From contig DATHNE010000008.1 of the NCBI GenBank assembly GCA_035486355.1, positions 14,260-78,259 of the forward strand: 64,000 bases of DNA, given 5' to 3'. Source of the stretch: Palsa-883 sp035486355 (GTDB lineage Bacteria; Pseudomonadota; Alphaproteobacteria; Acetobacterales; Acetobacteraceae). Numbering within the stretch: position 1 is the stretch's first letter; each line of letters begins with the position of its first letter. The notes below the pieces were generated by a model. The model did no database searches. It saw nothing but the letters and a program-made list of their open reading frames with translations, and was not told the origin of the DNA. Made by a program: the position numbers and the translations under genes. Positions 44,332 to 53,091 of this stretch are shown here, one piece after another.

Positions 44332-45887
44332 CGTTGTCGCGCCGCAGGCTGATCCATCTGGTCGGCAAGGCCGGCGGCATCGCGGCCGCGTATCACACGA
44401 TGGCGGCGATGGGACTGCTGGCGGTGCCAGAGGCTTATGCCGGCGCCCCTGAGCTGCCGCCAGGTCGCGGTCGGCGCGTCGTGATCATCGGGTCCGGGAT
44501 CGCCGGGATGGTACTGGCCTATGAGCTGCGCAAGGCGGGCTATGCGCCCATGGTGCTGGAAGCGCGCGCGCGGGCGGGCGGGCGCAACTGGTCGCTGCGC
44601 GGTGGCGATGTCGTTCAGGAGGTCGGCAGCTCGCAACAGGTGGCGTGGGATCGTGCACCACACATGTATTTCAATCCAGGCCCGGCACGTCTGCCCTATC
44701 ACCACGAAGGGATTCTGTCGTACTGCCGCGCGCTAGACGTGCCGCTCGAGGTGCTGTGCGACGACAATCGCGGCGCCCTGATGCAGGACGATCACGTATT
44801 CGATGGCCAACCGCAGCTCAATCGACGCGTGGTGAACGATGCGCGTGGGTATGTGGCGGAGCTGGCGGCGAAGGCAGTCGACAAGGAGCTGATGGTTCAG
44901 CCGGTCACACCGGAAGACAAAGACCGGCTGCGCGCGTTCCTGCGGGCCTTCGGCGCGCTGGACAAGGATCTGGCTTATCACGGGTCTTCGCGCGCCGGTT
45001 GGGCCACGCCGCCGGATGTCACGCAGGACGGCGTGGCGAACCAACCGCTGGATCTGCGGCAGATCCTGGCATCGGATTTCTGGCACGGGCCGATGCAGTT
45101 CGGCGAGCTATCGACGATGGCCGCGACGATGTTGCAACCGGTTGGTGGGATGGGGCGGATCGGGCAGGCGTTCGGACAGAACCTGCGCGGCTTGATCACC
45201 TACGGTGCCGTAGTGAGTCAGATGCGCCGCACCGAGACCGGCGTGCGCATCACGTGGCGGCATGCAACTGCCAAGGCGCCCCAACAAATCGATGCGCCGT
45301 TCGTCGTCGTGACCGTTCCATTTCCGGCACTTGCCGATGTTGATGTGGATTTTACGCCGGCGATCCGCGCGGCGATGGCGTCGCTAGATTATGTGCCGGC
45401 GGGCAAGGTGGCGTTCGAGGCCGCGCGCCGCTTCTGGGAGCTGGACAGCAATATCTACGGGGGGATTTCCTGGACCAGCCGCACTTCGACCCAGGTTTGG
45501 TATCCGTCGGCGGGCCTGCAACAGGCCAAGGGCATCCTGGTTGGCGCGTATATCTGGTCGGACGACCTGGGTAATGCGTTTGCCATCAAACCGCTTGCAC
45601 AACGGTTGCGTGACACGCTGGATGACGTCACGCACCTCCATCCGGACGCGTCACACTGGCTGGGCGCGGGTGTCTCGGTGGCGTGGAAGAATGTCCCCTA
45701 CACCAAGGGCGGCTGGGCGGAATGGAGTAAGGAGGCCCGAGCGACACAATTCCCGCTGCTGTTAAAGGGCGACGGGCCATATCTGTTCGCTGGCGAACAC
45801 ATGTCGTTCGTCACCGGCTGGCAGGAAGGCGCGGTGCGCTCGGCACACAAGGTGCTGGGCGATATCGCCGAGCGGATGCGGGCGTAG
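44328..45887 (+). CDS. Flavin amine oxidase family protein, probably Tat-exported
   Basis: 519 residues beginning with a GTG that overlaps the recR stop. The N-terminus MTLSRRRLIHLVGKAGG is a twin-arginine signal. The FAD-binding motif RRVVIIGSGIAGMVLAYELR is followed by the GG-doublet VLEARARAGGRNWSLRGG, and the C-terminal FAD motif is YLFAGEHMSFVTGWQEGAV. It resembles L-amino acid/monoamine oxidases and would act in the periplasm. The substrate cannot be derived. Confidence 0.85.
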   Translation: MTLSRRRLIHLVGKAGGIAAAYHTMAAMGLLAVPEAYAGAPELPPGRGRRVVIIGSGIAGMVLAYELRKAGYAPMVLEARARAGGRNWSLRGGDVVQEVGSSQQVAWDRAPHMYFNPGPARLPYHHEGILSYCRALDVPLEVLCDDNRGALMQDDHVFDGQPQLNRRVVNDARGYVAELAAKAVDKELMVQPVTPEDKDRLRAFLRAFGALDKDLAYHGSSRAGWATPPDVTQDGVANQPLDLRQILASDFWHGPMQFGELSTMAATMLQPVGGMGRIGQAFGQNLRGLITYGAVVSQMRRTETGVRITWRHATAKAPQQIDAPFVVVTVPFPALADVDVDFTPAIRAAMASLDYVPAGKVAFEAARRFWELDSNIYGGISWTSRTSTQVWYPSAGLQQAKGILVGAYIWSDDLGNAFAIKPLAQRLRDTLDDVTHLHPDASHWLGAGVSVAWKNVPYTKGGWAEWSKEARATQFPLLLKGDGPYLFAGEHMSFVTGWQEGAVRSAHKVLGDIAERMRA

Positions 45888-45955
45888 GACCGGCAGCTCA
45901 TGAGCATGCTGGAAGAGCTCGAGGACAAACCCGCGCGACCACGGACCAGTAGGAG

Positions 45956-46254
45956 GTGAGCCTCCGCAACCAAACCCAGTACACGCCAGTCATCGATCTG
46001 ACGAGTGAGGGGTTCTCCGGCTGGACTCAGCTCACCATGACGTTCACGCCAACCAGCACATCGGAGACGCTGTCCTTCCTGGCGATCGGCACCCCCGGCG
46101 GCGTGCCGCCGTTGGCTCTGCTGGACGGCGTTTCACTGTCGGACATTCCCGAGCCCGCAAGCTGGGCACTGCTGGTGAGCGGTTTGACGGTCTAATCGGC
46201 TACAAGCGCCGGCGGTGCGGGTCCGCCGGCATGGTGACACGCAGAGCGGCGTGA
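45956..46254 (+). pseudogene. Truncated, frameshifted PEP-CTERM protein remnant
   Basis: The frame reads FTPTSTSETLSFLAIGTPGG, PPLALLDGVSLSDIPEPASWALLVSGLTV and stops at 46195. This is the C-terminal part of a PEP-CTERM surface protein: beta-sandwich anchor, PEP motif and hydrophobic helix. Adding one T in the TTT near 46184 continues to GLIGYKRRRCG and a stop at 46254, the arginine-rich tail typical of these proteins. The N-terminus and signal peptide are missing, so it is a fragment with a frameshift. Confidence 0.7.
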
Positions 46255-46305
46255 TCCGCGGCACGCCTGTGCCGGATTCGTGCGGCGCGATAAGTGCCGT
46301 CTGAC

Positions 46306-47196
46306 ATGGACGCGCTGCAGCAGCTCACACAGATGGTGCCTGGCGTCATTGCGACGCTCATCAAGCTGTGCATCTGGTTGACCTTGCTCAGGGCTGTGTT
46401 TGTGCCGCTGGAGCGCCTGTTCGCGGCACGGCGACAAGCGGTGTTTCGCAGGCAGATCGGTATTGACCTGGGCTATTTCTTCCTGAACGGCGTACTGCCG
46501 AGCCTGCTGCTGAGCACACCACTGGCAGTGCTCGCCTGGGCGGCGCATGCAATGCTGCCAGCCGGGATGACCACTTCGATCGCGCATTGGCCGATCTGGC
46601 CGCGCGTTATCACAGCACTGATCGCGGGCGAGATCGGCTTCTACTGGGGACATCGCTGGAGCCATCAGATCCCGCTGCTGTGGCATTTCCATGCCGTGCA
46701 TCACAGCGCCGAACAGATCGACTGGCTGGGATACACATGCGCTCATCCGCTCGACATGATCTTCACGCGGCTATGCGGGTTGGTGCCGATGTATGCGCTT
46801 GGGCTGGCCGCGCCAATGGCAGGCGGCGCGAGCCTGGTGCCGGTGCTCGTGCTGCTGGTCGGGATTGTGTGGAGGTTCTTCATTCACGCCAATCCGCGCT
46901 GGCGCTTCGGCCCGCTGGAGTGGCCGGTGGCGACGCCGGCCTTCCATCACTGGCATCACACCAATGACGGGCCGGATGTGGTGGACAAGAACTATGCAGC
47001 GACGCTGCCGTGGGTGGATCGGATCTTCGGCACATTCCATCGGCCGCGGGACAAGCTGCCGGTGCATTACGGCACCACTTACCCGATGCCGGCTGGTATG
47101 GGTGATCAGTTATTGCAGCCATTCATGCCGGATGGTCCCGAAGCACCTATCGTCGACGCCAAGCCTCACGCCAAGAGCGAAACGGATACGAGCTAA
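46306..47196 (+). CDS. Sterol desaturase/fatty acid hydroxylase family membrane protein
   Basis: 296-residue di-iron membrane protein. The three histidine boxes are HRWSH, HAVHH and HHWHHTND, with two pairs of membrane helices between. ATG at 46306 is preferred over GTG four codons upstream. The closing segment FHRPRDKLPVHYGTTYPMPA is typical of the bacterial branch that hydroxylates or desaturates lipids and hopanoid- or carotenoid-like substrates. Substrate not derivable. Single gene. Confidence 0.88.
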   Translation: MDALQQLTQMVPGVIATLIKLCIWLTLLRAVFVPLERLFAARRQAVFRRQIGIDLGYFFLNGVLPSLLLSTPLAVLAWAAHAMLPAGMTTSIAHWPIWPRVITALIAGEIGFYWGHRWSHQIPLLWHFHAVHHSAEQIDWLGYTCAHPLDMIFTRLCGLVPMYALGLAAPMAGGASLVPVLVLLVGIVWRFFIHANPRWRFGPLEWPVATPAFHHWHHTNDGPDVVDKNYAATLPWVDRIFGTFHRPRDKLPVHYGTTYPMPAGMGDQLLQPFMPDGPEAPIVDAKPHAKSETDTS

Positions 47197-47215
47197 TGCG
47201 ATCTCACGCCCGTTG

Positions 47216-47319
47216 TCATTGCGAGGAGCGCAGCGACGAAGCATTCTCGATCCGCGGGTGCTCCAGCCATAGTGCTACGCTGGCACAAGATCGCTTCGTC
47301 ACTGCGCTCCTCGCAATGA
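47216..47319. repeat. GCGAGGAGCGC inverted repeat (full copy)
   Basis: 27-bp arms at 47216-47242 (TCATTGCGAGGAGCGCAGCG start) and 47293-47319 are reverse complements with one mismatch, around a 50-base spacer. A half copy is at 22126-22163. The element lies between convergent gene ends and looks like a REP/BIME-type dispersed repeat. Confidence 0.8.
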
Positions 47320-47338
47320 TAGCTGGGGCGAGGCCAGG

Positions 47339-48160
47339 CTAATTCAGCCGACTTCGCAATGATTCGACGCTGGCGCGCACACGGGTGGCGACCTCACCCT
47401 CGGGCACCAGCATGAGGAACCGTTCATAACAACGCACCGCCGCGTTCACCTCGTCGAGCCGGTGATGCATCACCGCCGCCTCGCGCCACAGCGAGGCGTG
47501 GTCCGGAGCGATGCGCACCATATCACCGACACAGGCGAGCGCGCCCGCCAGGTCACCCGCCTGCAGGCGACGGCTTTTGATATTGTTCTGTAACCGAAGC
47601 AACACGGCGCGCGCATTCATCGGCTGCAAGACACCGGGGCGCAGCTCGGCCTTGTCGCCCTCCACGCGTTTGATCAACGCGCGTAGATCGCGGGCTTCCA
47701 TCTCGATGCCGCCGTTGAACACATCGAGGACGAGCTGGCTGCCCTTGCCGGCAAGCGCGATCAGGAAGTGACCGGGGAAATCCACCCCACGGGCGCTCCA
47801 TCCCGCCGCGCGGCAGGCGTGCAGCCAGATCACCCCGAGGGCGACCGGCATGCCCTGACGGCGCTCAATCACGTGGAGCAGGTTGGCGTTGGCGAGATCG
47901 TCATAGGTGAGTTCGTCGCCATGATAGCCGTAGCTGCCGGCGATCAAGCGGGTCAGGACGCTGGCACGCGTATCCAGGTCGGTGATGCCGCGCCCCATCC
48001 CGACCATATCACGCGCGATGTCCGACAGGTGCGCCCGCGCCGCCTGCCAATCGGCATCCGGCGCGTCGATGCGCGCGAACTGCAGCGCCGCGTCGGCGAT
48101 GTCGAGTTCGACGTCCGGAATCCAGCCGATCGCGTCCAGCGCTTCGCGCGGGTCGGACAT
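47339..48160 (-). CDS. SirB1-like transglutaminase-fold protein with TPR
   Basis: 273 residues from MSDPREALDAIGWIPD. The SirB1 N-terminal (transglutaminase-like) domain is recognisable from DLANANLLHVIERRQGMPVALGVIWLHACRAAGW, followed by GVDFPGHFLIALAG, and the C-terminal tetratricopeptide helices ALACVGDMVRIAPDHASLW and AVRCYERFLMLVPEG. The cysteine-histidine triad is not obvious beyond His of FPGHF, so enzyme activity is unclear. It is 17 bases behind the thiC stop in the same direction. Confidence 0.82.
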   Translation of the reverse strand: MSDPREALDAIGWIPDVELDIADAALQFARIDAPDADWQAARAHLSDIARDMVGMGRGITDLDTRASVLTRLIAGSYGYHGDELTYDDLANANLLHVIERRQGMPVALGVIWLHACRAAGWSARGVDFPGHFLIALAGKGSQLVLDVFNGGIEMEARDLRALIKRVEGDKAELRPGVLQPMNARAVLLRLQNNIKSRRLQAGDLAGALACVGDMVRIAPDHASLWREAAVMHHRLDEVNAAVRCYERFLMLVPEGEVATRVRASVESLRSRLN

Positions 48161-48177
48161 GGGCCCCCGGACGCCGC

Positions 48178-50010
48178 TTACTCGGCCGCCGGCAAGGGCT
48201 GGTAGATTTCCTTGCCCTTGGCGCGGAATTCCTCGCTTTTCGCTTCCAGGCCGGACATGCGCTCGGCTTCCTTGCGCAGGTCCTGGGTGATCTGCATCGA
48301 GCAGAATTTCGGCCCGCACATAGAACAGAAATGCGCGACCTTGTGCGCATCCTTGGGCAACGTCTCGTCATGGAACTTGCGCGCCGTGTCGGGATCCAGG
48401 CCGAGATTGAACTGATCCTCCCAGCGGAACTCGAAACGGGCGCGACTAATCGCATCGTCGCGCAGTTTGGCGGCCGGATGGCCTTTGGCCAGGTCCGCGG
48501 CGTGCGCGGCGATGCGATACGTCACGACGCCGGTCTTCACGTCATCGCGGTCGGGCAGACCGAGATGTTCCTTCGGCGTGACGTAGCAGAGCATTGCGGT
48601 ACCGAACCAACCGATCATCGCCGCGCCGATCGCGCTGGTAATATGGTCGTAGCCGGGTGCGATGTCGGTGGTCAGCGGGCCGAGGGTATAGAACGGCGCC
48701 TCGCCGCATTCCTTGAGCTGCTTGTCCATATTGATCTTGATCTTGTGCATCGGCACGTGCCCGGGGCCTTCGATCATCACCTGGCAGCCTTTATCCCAGG
48801 CGATCTTCGTCAGTTCACCCAGTGTCTCCAGCTCACCGAACTGCGCGGCATCATTGGCGTCGGCGTTGGAGCCCGGACGCAGCCCGTCACCCAGCGAGAA
48901 CGACACGTCGTATTTGCGCATGATGTCGCAGATCTCATCGAAGCGTTCATACAGGAACGATTCCTTGTGCTGCGACAGGCACCACTTCGCCATGATCGAG
49001 CCGCCGCGTGAGACGATGCCAGTGACACGCTTCGCGGTCAGCGGCACGTATTTTAGCCGCACGCCGGCATGGATGGTGAAGTAGTCAACGCCTTGCTCGG
49101 CCTGCTCGATCAGCGTGTCTTTGAACACCTCCCAATCAAGCTTGGTCGGATCGCCGTCGACCTTTTCCAGCGCCTGATAGATCGGAACCGTGCCGATTGG
49201 CACCGGCGAATTGCGCATGATCCAGCCACGGATGTTGTGGATGTTGCGGCCGGTCGACAGGTCCATCACCGTGTCGCCACCCCAGCGGATCGCCCAGACC
49301 AGCTTTTCCACTTCCTCGGCGACGCCGGAGGTGACAGCGGAGTTGCCGATATTGGCGTTGATCTTCACCAGGAAGTTGCGGCCGATGATGACCGGCTCCA
49401 GCTCCGGATGGTTGATGTTGGCCGGGATGATGGCACGGCCGCGCGCGACTTCGCTGCGGACGAATTCCGGCGTGATGAAGGGCGGTATTTCAGCACCAAA
49501 GCTTTCGCCGTCAGCGATGCGTTCCTCAGCGCCTTCCAGCATCTTCTCTCGGCCGAGGTTTTCGCGGTGCGCGACGTAGACCATCTCCTCGGTGATGATG
49601 CCGGCGCGGGCGAATTCGTATTGCGTGACGAGCTGTCCGGGCTTGCCGCCGTAGATCGGCAGGTCGGCCGGACAGGACGGCACGAGTTTGTCGCCGCTGG
49701 CGCCGCCATTGTCCTCCGGCTTCACCCGACGCGGCGCGATGCGGTCGAAGCCGCGCTTGGCGATCCACTCGCGGCGCGCGGGCGGCAGGCCGGCCTCCAG
49801 GTCGATGGTGACCGCGGGGTCGGTGTAGGGACCGGAGCAGTCGTAGGCGCGATAGGGTTCCTCGTTCGCCGAGGGGTCGAGAGCGATCTCGCGAAACGGC
49901 ACGTTGATGTCCGGGCGCCCAGCCGGGGACGTGTAGATCTTGCGCGAGCCGGCGATCGGGCCGGTTGTTACGCTGGATGGGCGGGCGGCGGTCTTGGACT
50001 GCACCGTCAT
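48178..50010 (-). CDS. thiC: Phosphomethylpyrimidine synthase ThiC
   Basis: 610-residue radical SAM enzyme that rearranges AIR to HMP-phosphate for thiamine synthesis. Key parts: GKPGQLVTQYEFARAGIITEE, the VNANIGNSA-like FLVKINANIGNSAVTSG, EGPGHVPMHKIK, and the C-terminal [4Fe-4S] motif CSMCGPKFC. The start at 50010 follows GAGGAGA. Its mRNA leader carries a TPP riboswitch 64 bases upstream, so it is repressed by thiamine diphosphate. Window genes that need ThDP include the enzyme at 6973. Confidence 0.97.
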   Translation of the reverse strand: MTVQSKTAARPSSVTTGPIAGSRKIYTSPAGRPDINVPFREIALDPSANEEPYRAYDCSGPYTDPAVTIDLEAGLPPARREWIAKRGFDRIAPRRVKPEDNGGASGDKLVPSCPADLPIYGGKPGQLVTQYEFARAGIITEEMVYVAHRENLGREKMLEGAEERIADGESFGAEIPPFITPEFVRSEVARGRAIIPANINHPELEPVIIGRNFLVKINANIGNSAVTSGVAEEVEKLVWAIRWGGDTVMDLSTGRNIHNIRGWIMRNSPVPIGTVPIYQALEKVDGDPTKLDWEVFKDTLIEQAEQGVDYFTIHAGVRLKYVPLTAKRVTGIVSRGGSIMAKWCLSQHKESFLYERFDEICDIMRKYDVSFSLGDGLRPGSNADANDAAQFGELETLGELTKIAWDKGCQVMIEGPGHVPMHKIKINMDKQLKECGEAPFYTLGPLTTDIAPGYDHITSAIGAAMIGWFGTAMLCYVTPKEHLGLPDRDDVKTGVVTYRIAAHAADLAKGHPAAKLRDDAISRARFEFRWEDQFNLGLDPDTARKFHDETLPKDAHKVAHFCSMCGPKFCSMQITQDLRKEAERMSGLEAKSEEFRAKGKEIYQPLPAAE

Positions 50011-50074
50011 GACTGTCTCCTCACGCGCGTCACAGGCAATACGGGCGGATGAGGGGTGTTTCGTGCACTGACCC

Positions 50075-50177
50075 CGTCCCTCCGCCGGCATGACCCGGTT
50101 CAGGTTCAAGGGTCACCGCGCCGCCGCGTATCGCGGTCCTGGCGGTCTCTCAGCCCCTTGTGGCGGGGCTCCCCTCG
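50075..50177 (-). promoter_or_regulatory. TPP riboswitch (thi-box) in the thiC leader
   Basis: On the minus strand the conserved core reads GGGGAGCC, then GGGGCTGAGAG, GACCCTTGAACCTGAACCGG and GTCATGCCGGCGGAGGGA, the P2/P4 sensor and its helix junction. The 3' end is about 64 bases before the thiC start. Binding of thiamine diphosphate would hide the ribosome site or end transcription. Confidence 0.95.
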
Positions 50178-50287
50178 GTTGATGGGGAAGATGGGGGAGG
50201 TGGCGGGGAGTGTCAAATAGGGTGGGTCGGTCGGCAGATGTGCGTAATCCCATTAACGTGCCAACTTTCCTTGAGAGGACTCCTGTG

Positions 50288-51067
50288 ATGACTGTGCTCG
50301 ATCGCTTCCGCCTCAACGGCAAACGCCTGTTCATCACCGGCGGCAGCCGCGGCCTGGGACGCGAGATGGCACTGGCCATCGCCGAGGCGGGTGCCGATGC
50401 GGTGCTGGTAGGGCGCGACGCGGAGAGCCTCATGCGCACGGCGGCCGACGTCCGCGCGCTTGGGCGGCAGGCCTGGACCATCCAGCGCGACGCTGGGACG
50501 CCCGAGGGATGCGAACGCGCGTGCCAGGAGGCACTAGCGCTGGGCCCGATCGACGTCCTGATCAACAATATTGGCGGGCGGCGGGTGAATGTTCCGCTTC
50601 AGGATGAAACGCTGGAGACCTGGCAGGAGCTGATGGACCTCAACCTGACCAGCACGTTCCTGTGCACCAAGCTGATCGGCGGGGCGATGCTGGCGCGCGG
50701 CACGGGTGGGCGGGTGATCAACATCGCCTCGATCAGCGGGCTGATCGCCAACCGCGGCGTTGGCGGGCGGCACTATGAGACGGCGAAGGCCGCAGTTCTG
50801 CACTTCACGCGGGTCATCGCGGCGGACTGGGCACCGCATGGCATCACGGTGAACGCCATCCTCCCCGGCGGGTTCATGACGGAACCGAATCAGCGCTGGG
50901 CACGTGAGCAGCCCGCGATCATCGGGGCGTTCAGGGCGCAAATCCCGATGGGCGATTTTGGCCAGCCGGAGGATCTGGGGCCGCTCGCGGTGTACCTGGC
51001 CAGCGAGGCTTCCCGCTACATGACCGGCGCCGCCTTGGTGATCGACGGCGGTTACACATTGTGGTGA
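50288..51067 (+). CDS. SDR family oxidoreductase
   Basis: 259-residue classical short-chain dehydrogenase. The NAD(P) motif is ITGGSRGLGREMAL, the structural NNIGG replaces the more usual NNAG, and the catalytic set is INIASISG (Ser) and HYETAKAAV (Tyr-Lys). The start at 50288 follows GAGAGGA and gives MTVLDRFRL. The C-terminal GGYTLW is normal. Acts on an alcohol or ketone of unknown identity. Possibly co-transcribed with the PEP-mutase-family gene 67 bases on. Confidence 0.85.
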   Translation: MTVLDRFRLNGKRLFITGGSRGLGREMALAIAEAGADAVLVGRDAESLMRTAADVRALGRQAWTIQRDAGTPEGCERACQEALALGPIDVLINNIGGRRVNVPLQDETLETWQELMDLNLTSTFLCTKLIGGAMLARGTGGRVINIASISGLIANRGVGGRHYETAKAAVLHFTRVIAADWAPHGITVNAILPGGFMTEPNQRWAREQPAIIGAFRAQIPMGDFGQPEDLGPLAVYLASEASRYMTGAALVIDGGYTLW

Positions 51068-51134
51068 GCCCGCCCTGGCCGCACGCCAGGACGTCTTCTA
51101 TCGTCACCCTCAACAAAACCTTCAGGAGATCGCC

Positions 51135-51998
51135 ATGTCGCCGCCGGATCGCTTGCGTGCCCTGCTCGCCGGGCCAGATTTCGTCGTCATGCCCGCGGTG
51201 TGGGACGGGATCAGCGCCAAGATGGCCGCGGCGGCCGGCTTCAAGACCGCGTTCATGTCGGGCTCCTGTGTGGCGGCGAGCCGGCTCGGTGGGCCAGACC
51301 TCGATCTGATTTCCGTCGCCGAGATGTTGAATGCGCTGGAGATGGTGCGCGGCGCGGCGCCCGACACGCTGGTGCTGGCCGATGGCGATCATGGTTACGG
51401 TAACGCCATGAACGTGCAGCGTACCGTGCGCGCGTATGGCCGTGCGGGGGCCGCGGCGATCCTGATCGAGGACAAGATCACGCCGCGCGCGCTCACCTCG
51501 GCGGGCAAGCCGTGCCTGTCGCGCGAGGAAGCGCGGATGAAGGTGCGTGCGGCGGTCGCGGCGGCGAAGGATTCGGGGATCCTAGTGATGGCGCGGACTG
51601 ACTGCCGGCCGACGTTGGGGATCGATGAGGCGGTGGCCCGGGTCGAGATGTATGTCGAGGAAGGGGCGGATATCCTGTTCCTCGATTCGCCCCAGGATGA
51701 GGCGGAGGTCCGACGCGCGGTCGCGGCGGCGCAAGGGCGGCCGTCGTTTGCCGTGCTGTCGCCGGGAGCGAAGCGGGAAACGCCGAGCATTCCTCGGGCG
51801 AAGGAGCTGGGGTTGAAGATCGGCACGCATCCGACGGCGCTGCTCTCGCCAATGGTGGCGGGGATCAAGGCCGGGCTGGCCGCGCTGAAAGCAAGCCAGG
51901 CGGAGGCCAGCACGGCGCTGCCGCCGGCGGAGCTGCGGGAGACGCTGGGATACGTCGCATATGAAACGGCGGCGAAACCGTACGTGCTACCGGGGTAG
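51135..51998 (+). CDS. Isocitrate lyase/PEP mutase family protein
   Basis: 287-residue TIM-barrel lyase. It shows MPAVWDGISAKMAAAAGFK, VLADGDHGYGNAMNV (metal-binding Asp), ILIEDKITPR and ILVMARTDCRPTLGIDEA. In this superfamily the catalytic loop KxCxGH is replaced here by ALTSAGKPCLS, typical of the oxaloacetate decarboxylase/2-methylisocitrate lyase-like branch. AGGAG precedes the start. The reaction is probably C-C cleavage of a 2-oxo or hydroxy acid. Confidence 0.82.
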   Translation: MSPPDRLRALLAGPDFVVMPAVWDGISAKMAAAAGFKTAFMSGSCVAASRLGGPDLDLISVAEMLNALEMVRGAAPDTLVLADGDHGYGNAMNVQRTVRAYGRAGAAAILIEDKITPRALTSAGKPCLSREEARMKVRAAVAAAKDSGILVMARTDCRPTLGIDEAVARVEMYVEEGADILFLDSPQDEAEVRRAVAAAQGRPSFAVLSPGAKRETPSIPRAKELGLKIGTHPTALLSPMVAGIKAGLAALKASQAEASTALPPAELRETLGYVAYETAAKPYVLPG

Positions 51999-52077
51999 GG
52001 CGGAATGCAAACCGCGTTCCGCCAATCCGTGGCGACGGTGATGGCGGTGGCGGAATAGCCGCGCCAATCCGCCCTAC
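51995..52077. repeat. GTAGGGCGGA dyad repeat
   Basis: GTAGGGCGGA at 51995-52004 and TCCGCCCTAC at 52068-52077 bracket a GC-rich spacer with further short dyads (GGCGGTGGCGGAATAGCCGC). It overlaps the last base pairs of the lyase stop and lies between convergent genes. Similar GTAGGGCGGA elements are common in alphaproteobacterial intergenic DNA. Confidence 0.6.
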
Positions 52078-52090
52078 GCTGCGTGGACCA

Positions 52091-53032
52091 TCAATAGCCT
52101 CGTTCCGGATTATATACGTTCGGTAACGGGTCCCCGCGTTCGAACGCGGCAATGTTGCGCGCGACCGCGGCCGCACGATCGCGACGGGTGGCATAGCCGG
52201 CGATGTGGGAGGTTACGGTGATGCGTGGGTGTTCCCAGACCGGATGATCCGGGTCGGGCGGTTCCGTCTCGAACACGTCCAGCACAGCACTGTCGAGATG
52301 CCTGGAATCCAGCGCGGCGATCAGATCTGGGATCACGATCAGCGTGCCGCGGCCGGCATTGATCACACCCGCACCCTTCGGCAGCATCGCGATGCGCCGA
52401 GCATTGATCAGACCACGTGTCGCCGGTGTATCCGGCAGCAAACCTACCAGAATATCGGTATGGGCCAGGAATGACTCCAGCTCCGCCTCACCTGCGTAGC
52501 TCTTCACACCCTCGACAATCTTCCGTCCGCGCGACCAGCCATGCACCTGGAAACCCAACCCGCACAGCATCCGCGCCGCGGCAACGCCGAGATGCCCCAG
52601 TCCCAGGATCCCAACACGCGTGTCCGGTGCGGTGCGTGAGGCCTCGAACTCCACCCAGCCGCGCATCGCCTGCAGCTCCATCATCCGCTGGTGGTCACGC
52701 AGGATCGACAGCGCCGCCAGGCAGACATACTCGCCCATGGTCTGCGCATTTTCCGTCGTCGCCATGCGTACGATGGGCAGATGTTGCGGCAGATCGGGGT
52801 CGCGCACGATATGGTCCACGCCCGCGGCACTGCTGAAGATCACCTTTAGGTTACGCATCCGCGCGATACGTCCGGGCTGCGGCTCCCAGACCACGATGTA
52901 GTCGACCGTGTCGGGATCGACCGAAGGATCCTCCCACCAACGCACTGCCAGGTGCGGCGCATAGGTGGCGAAATGCGCCTGCCATTCGGGGAAAGCGACC
53001 TCGCCGCCGGACTTCACAAGCAACAGTGTCAT
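52091..53032 (-). CDS. D-2-hydroxyacid dehydrogenase (glyoxylate/hydroxypyruvate reductase A-like)
   Basis: 313-residue NAD(P)H-dependent reductase. The nucleotide motif VGILGLGHLGVAAARMLCGLG and catalytic Arg (INAGRGTLIVIPDL) and His (EHPRITVTSHIAGYA) are present. The length and the opening VIFSSAAGVDHIV match GhrA-type proteins. The start MTLLLVKSGGEVA is at 53032; an upstream open frame is arginine-rich and unlikely. Substrate may be glyoxylate or another 2-oxo acid. Confidence 0.88.
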   Translation of the reverse strand: MTLLLVKSGGEVAFPEWQAHFATYAPHLAVRWWEDPSVDPDTVDYIVVWEPQPGRIARMRNLKVIFSSAAGVDHIVRDPDLPQHLPIVRMATTENAQTMGEYVCLAALSILRDHQRMMELQAMRGWVEFEASRTAPDTRVGILGLGHLGVAAARMLCGLGFQVHGWSRGRKIVEGVKSYAGEAELESFLAHTDILVGLLPDTPATRGLINARRIAMLPKGAGVINAGRGTLIVIPDLIAALDSRHLDSAVLDVFETEPPDPDHPVWEHPRITVTSHIAGYATRRDRAAAVARNIAAFERGDPLPNVYNPERGY

Positions 53033-53091
53033 GCCACGCAGCGTATACCGCAGCGCAACATTTGCCAGCCCTGTTGGGCGGTGGCGATGGA

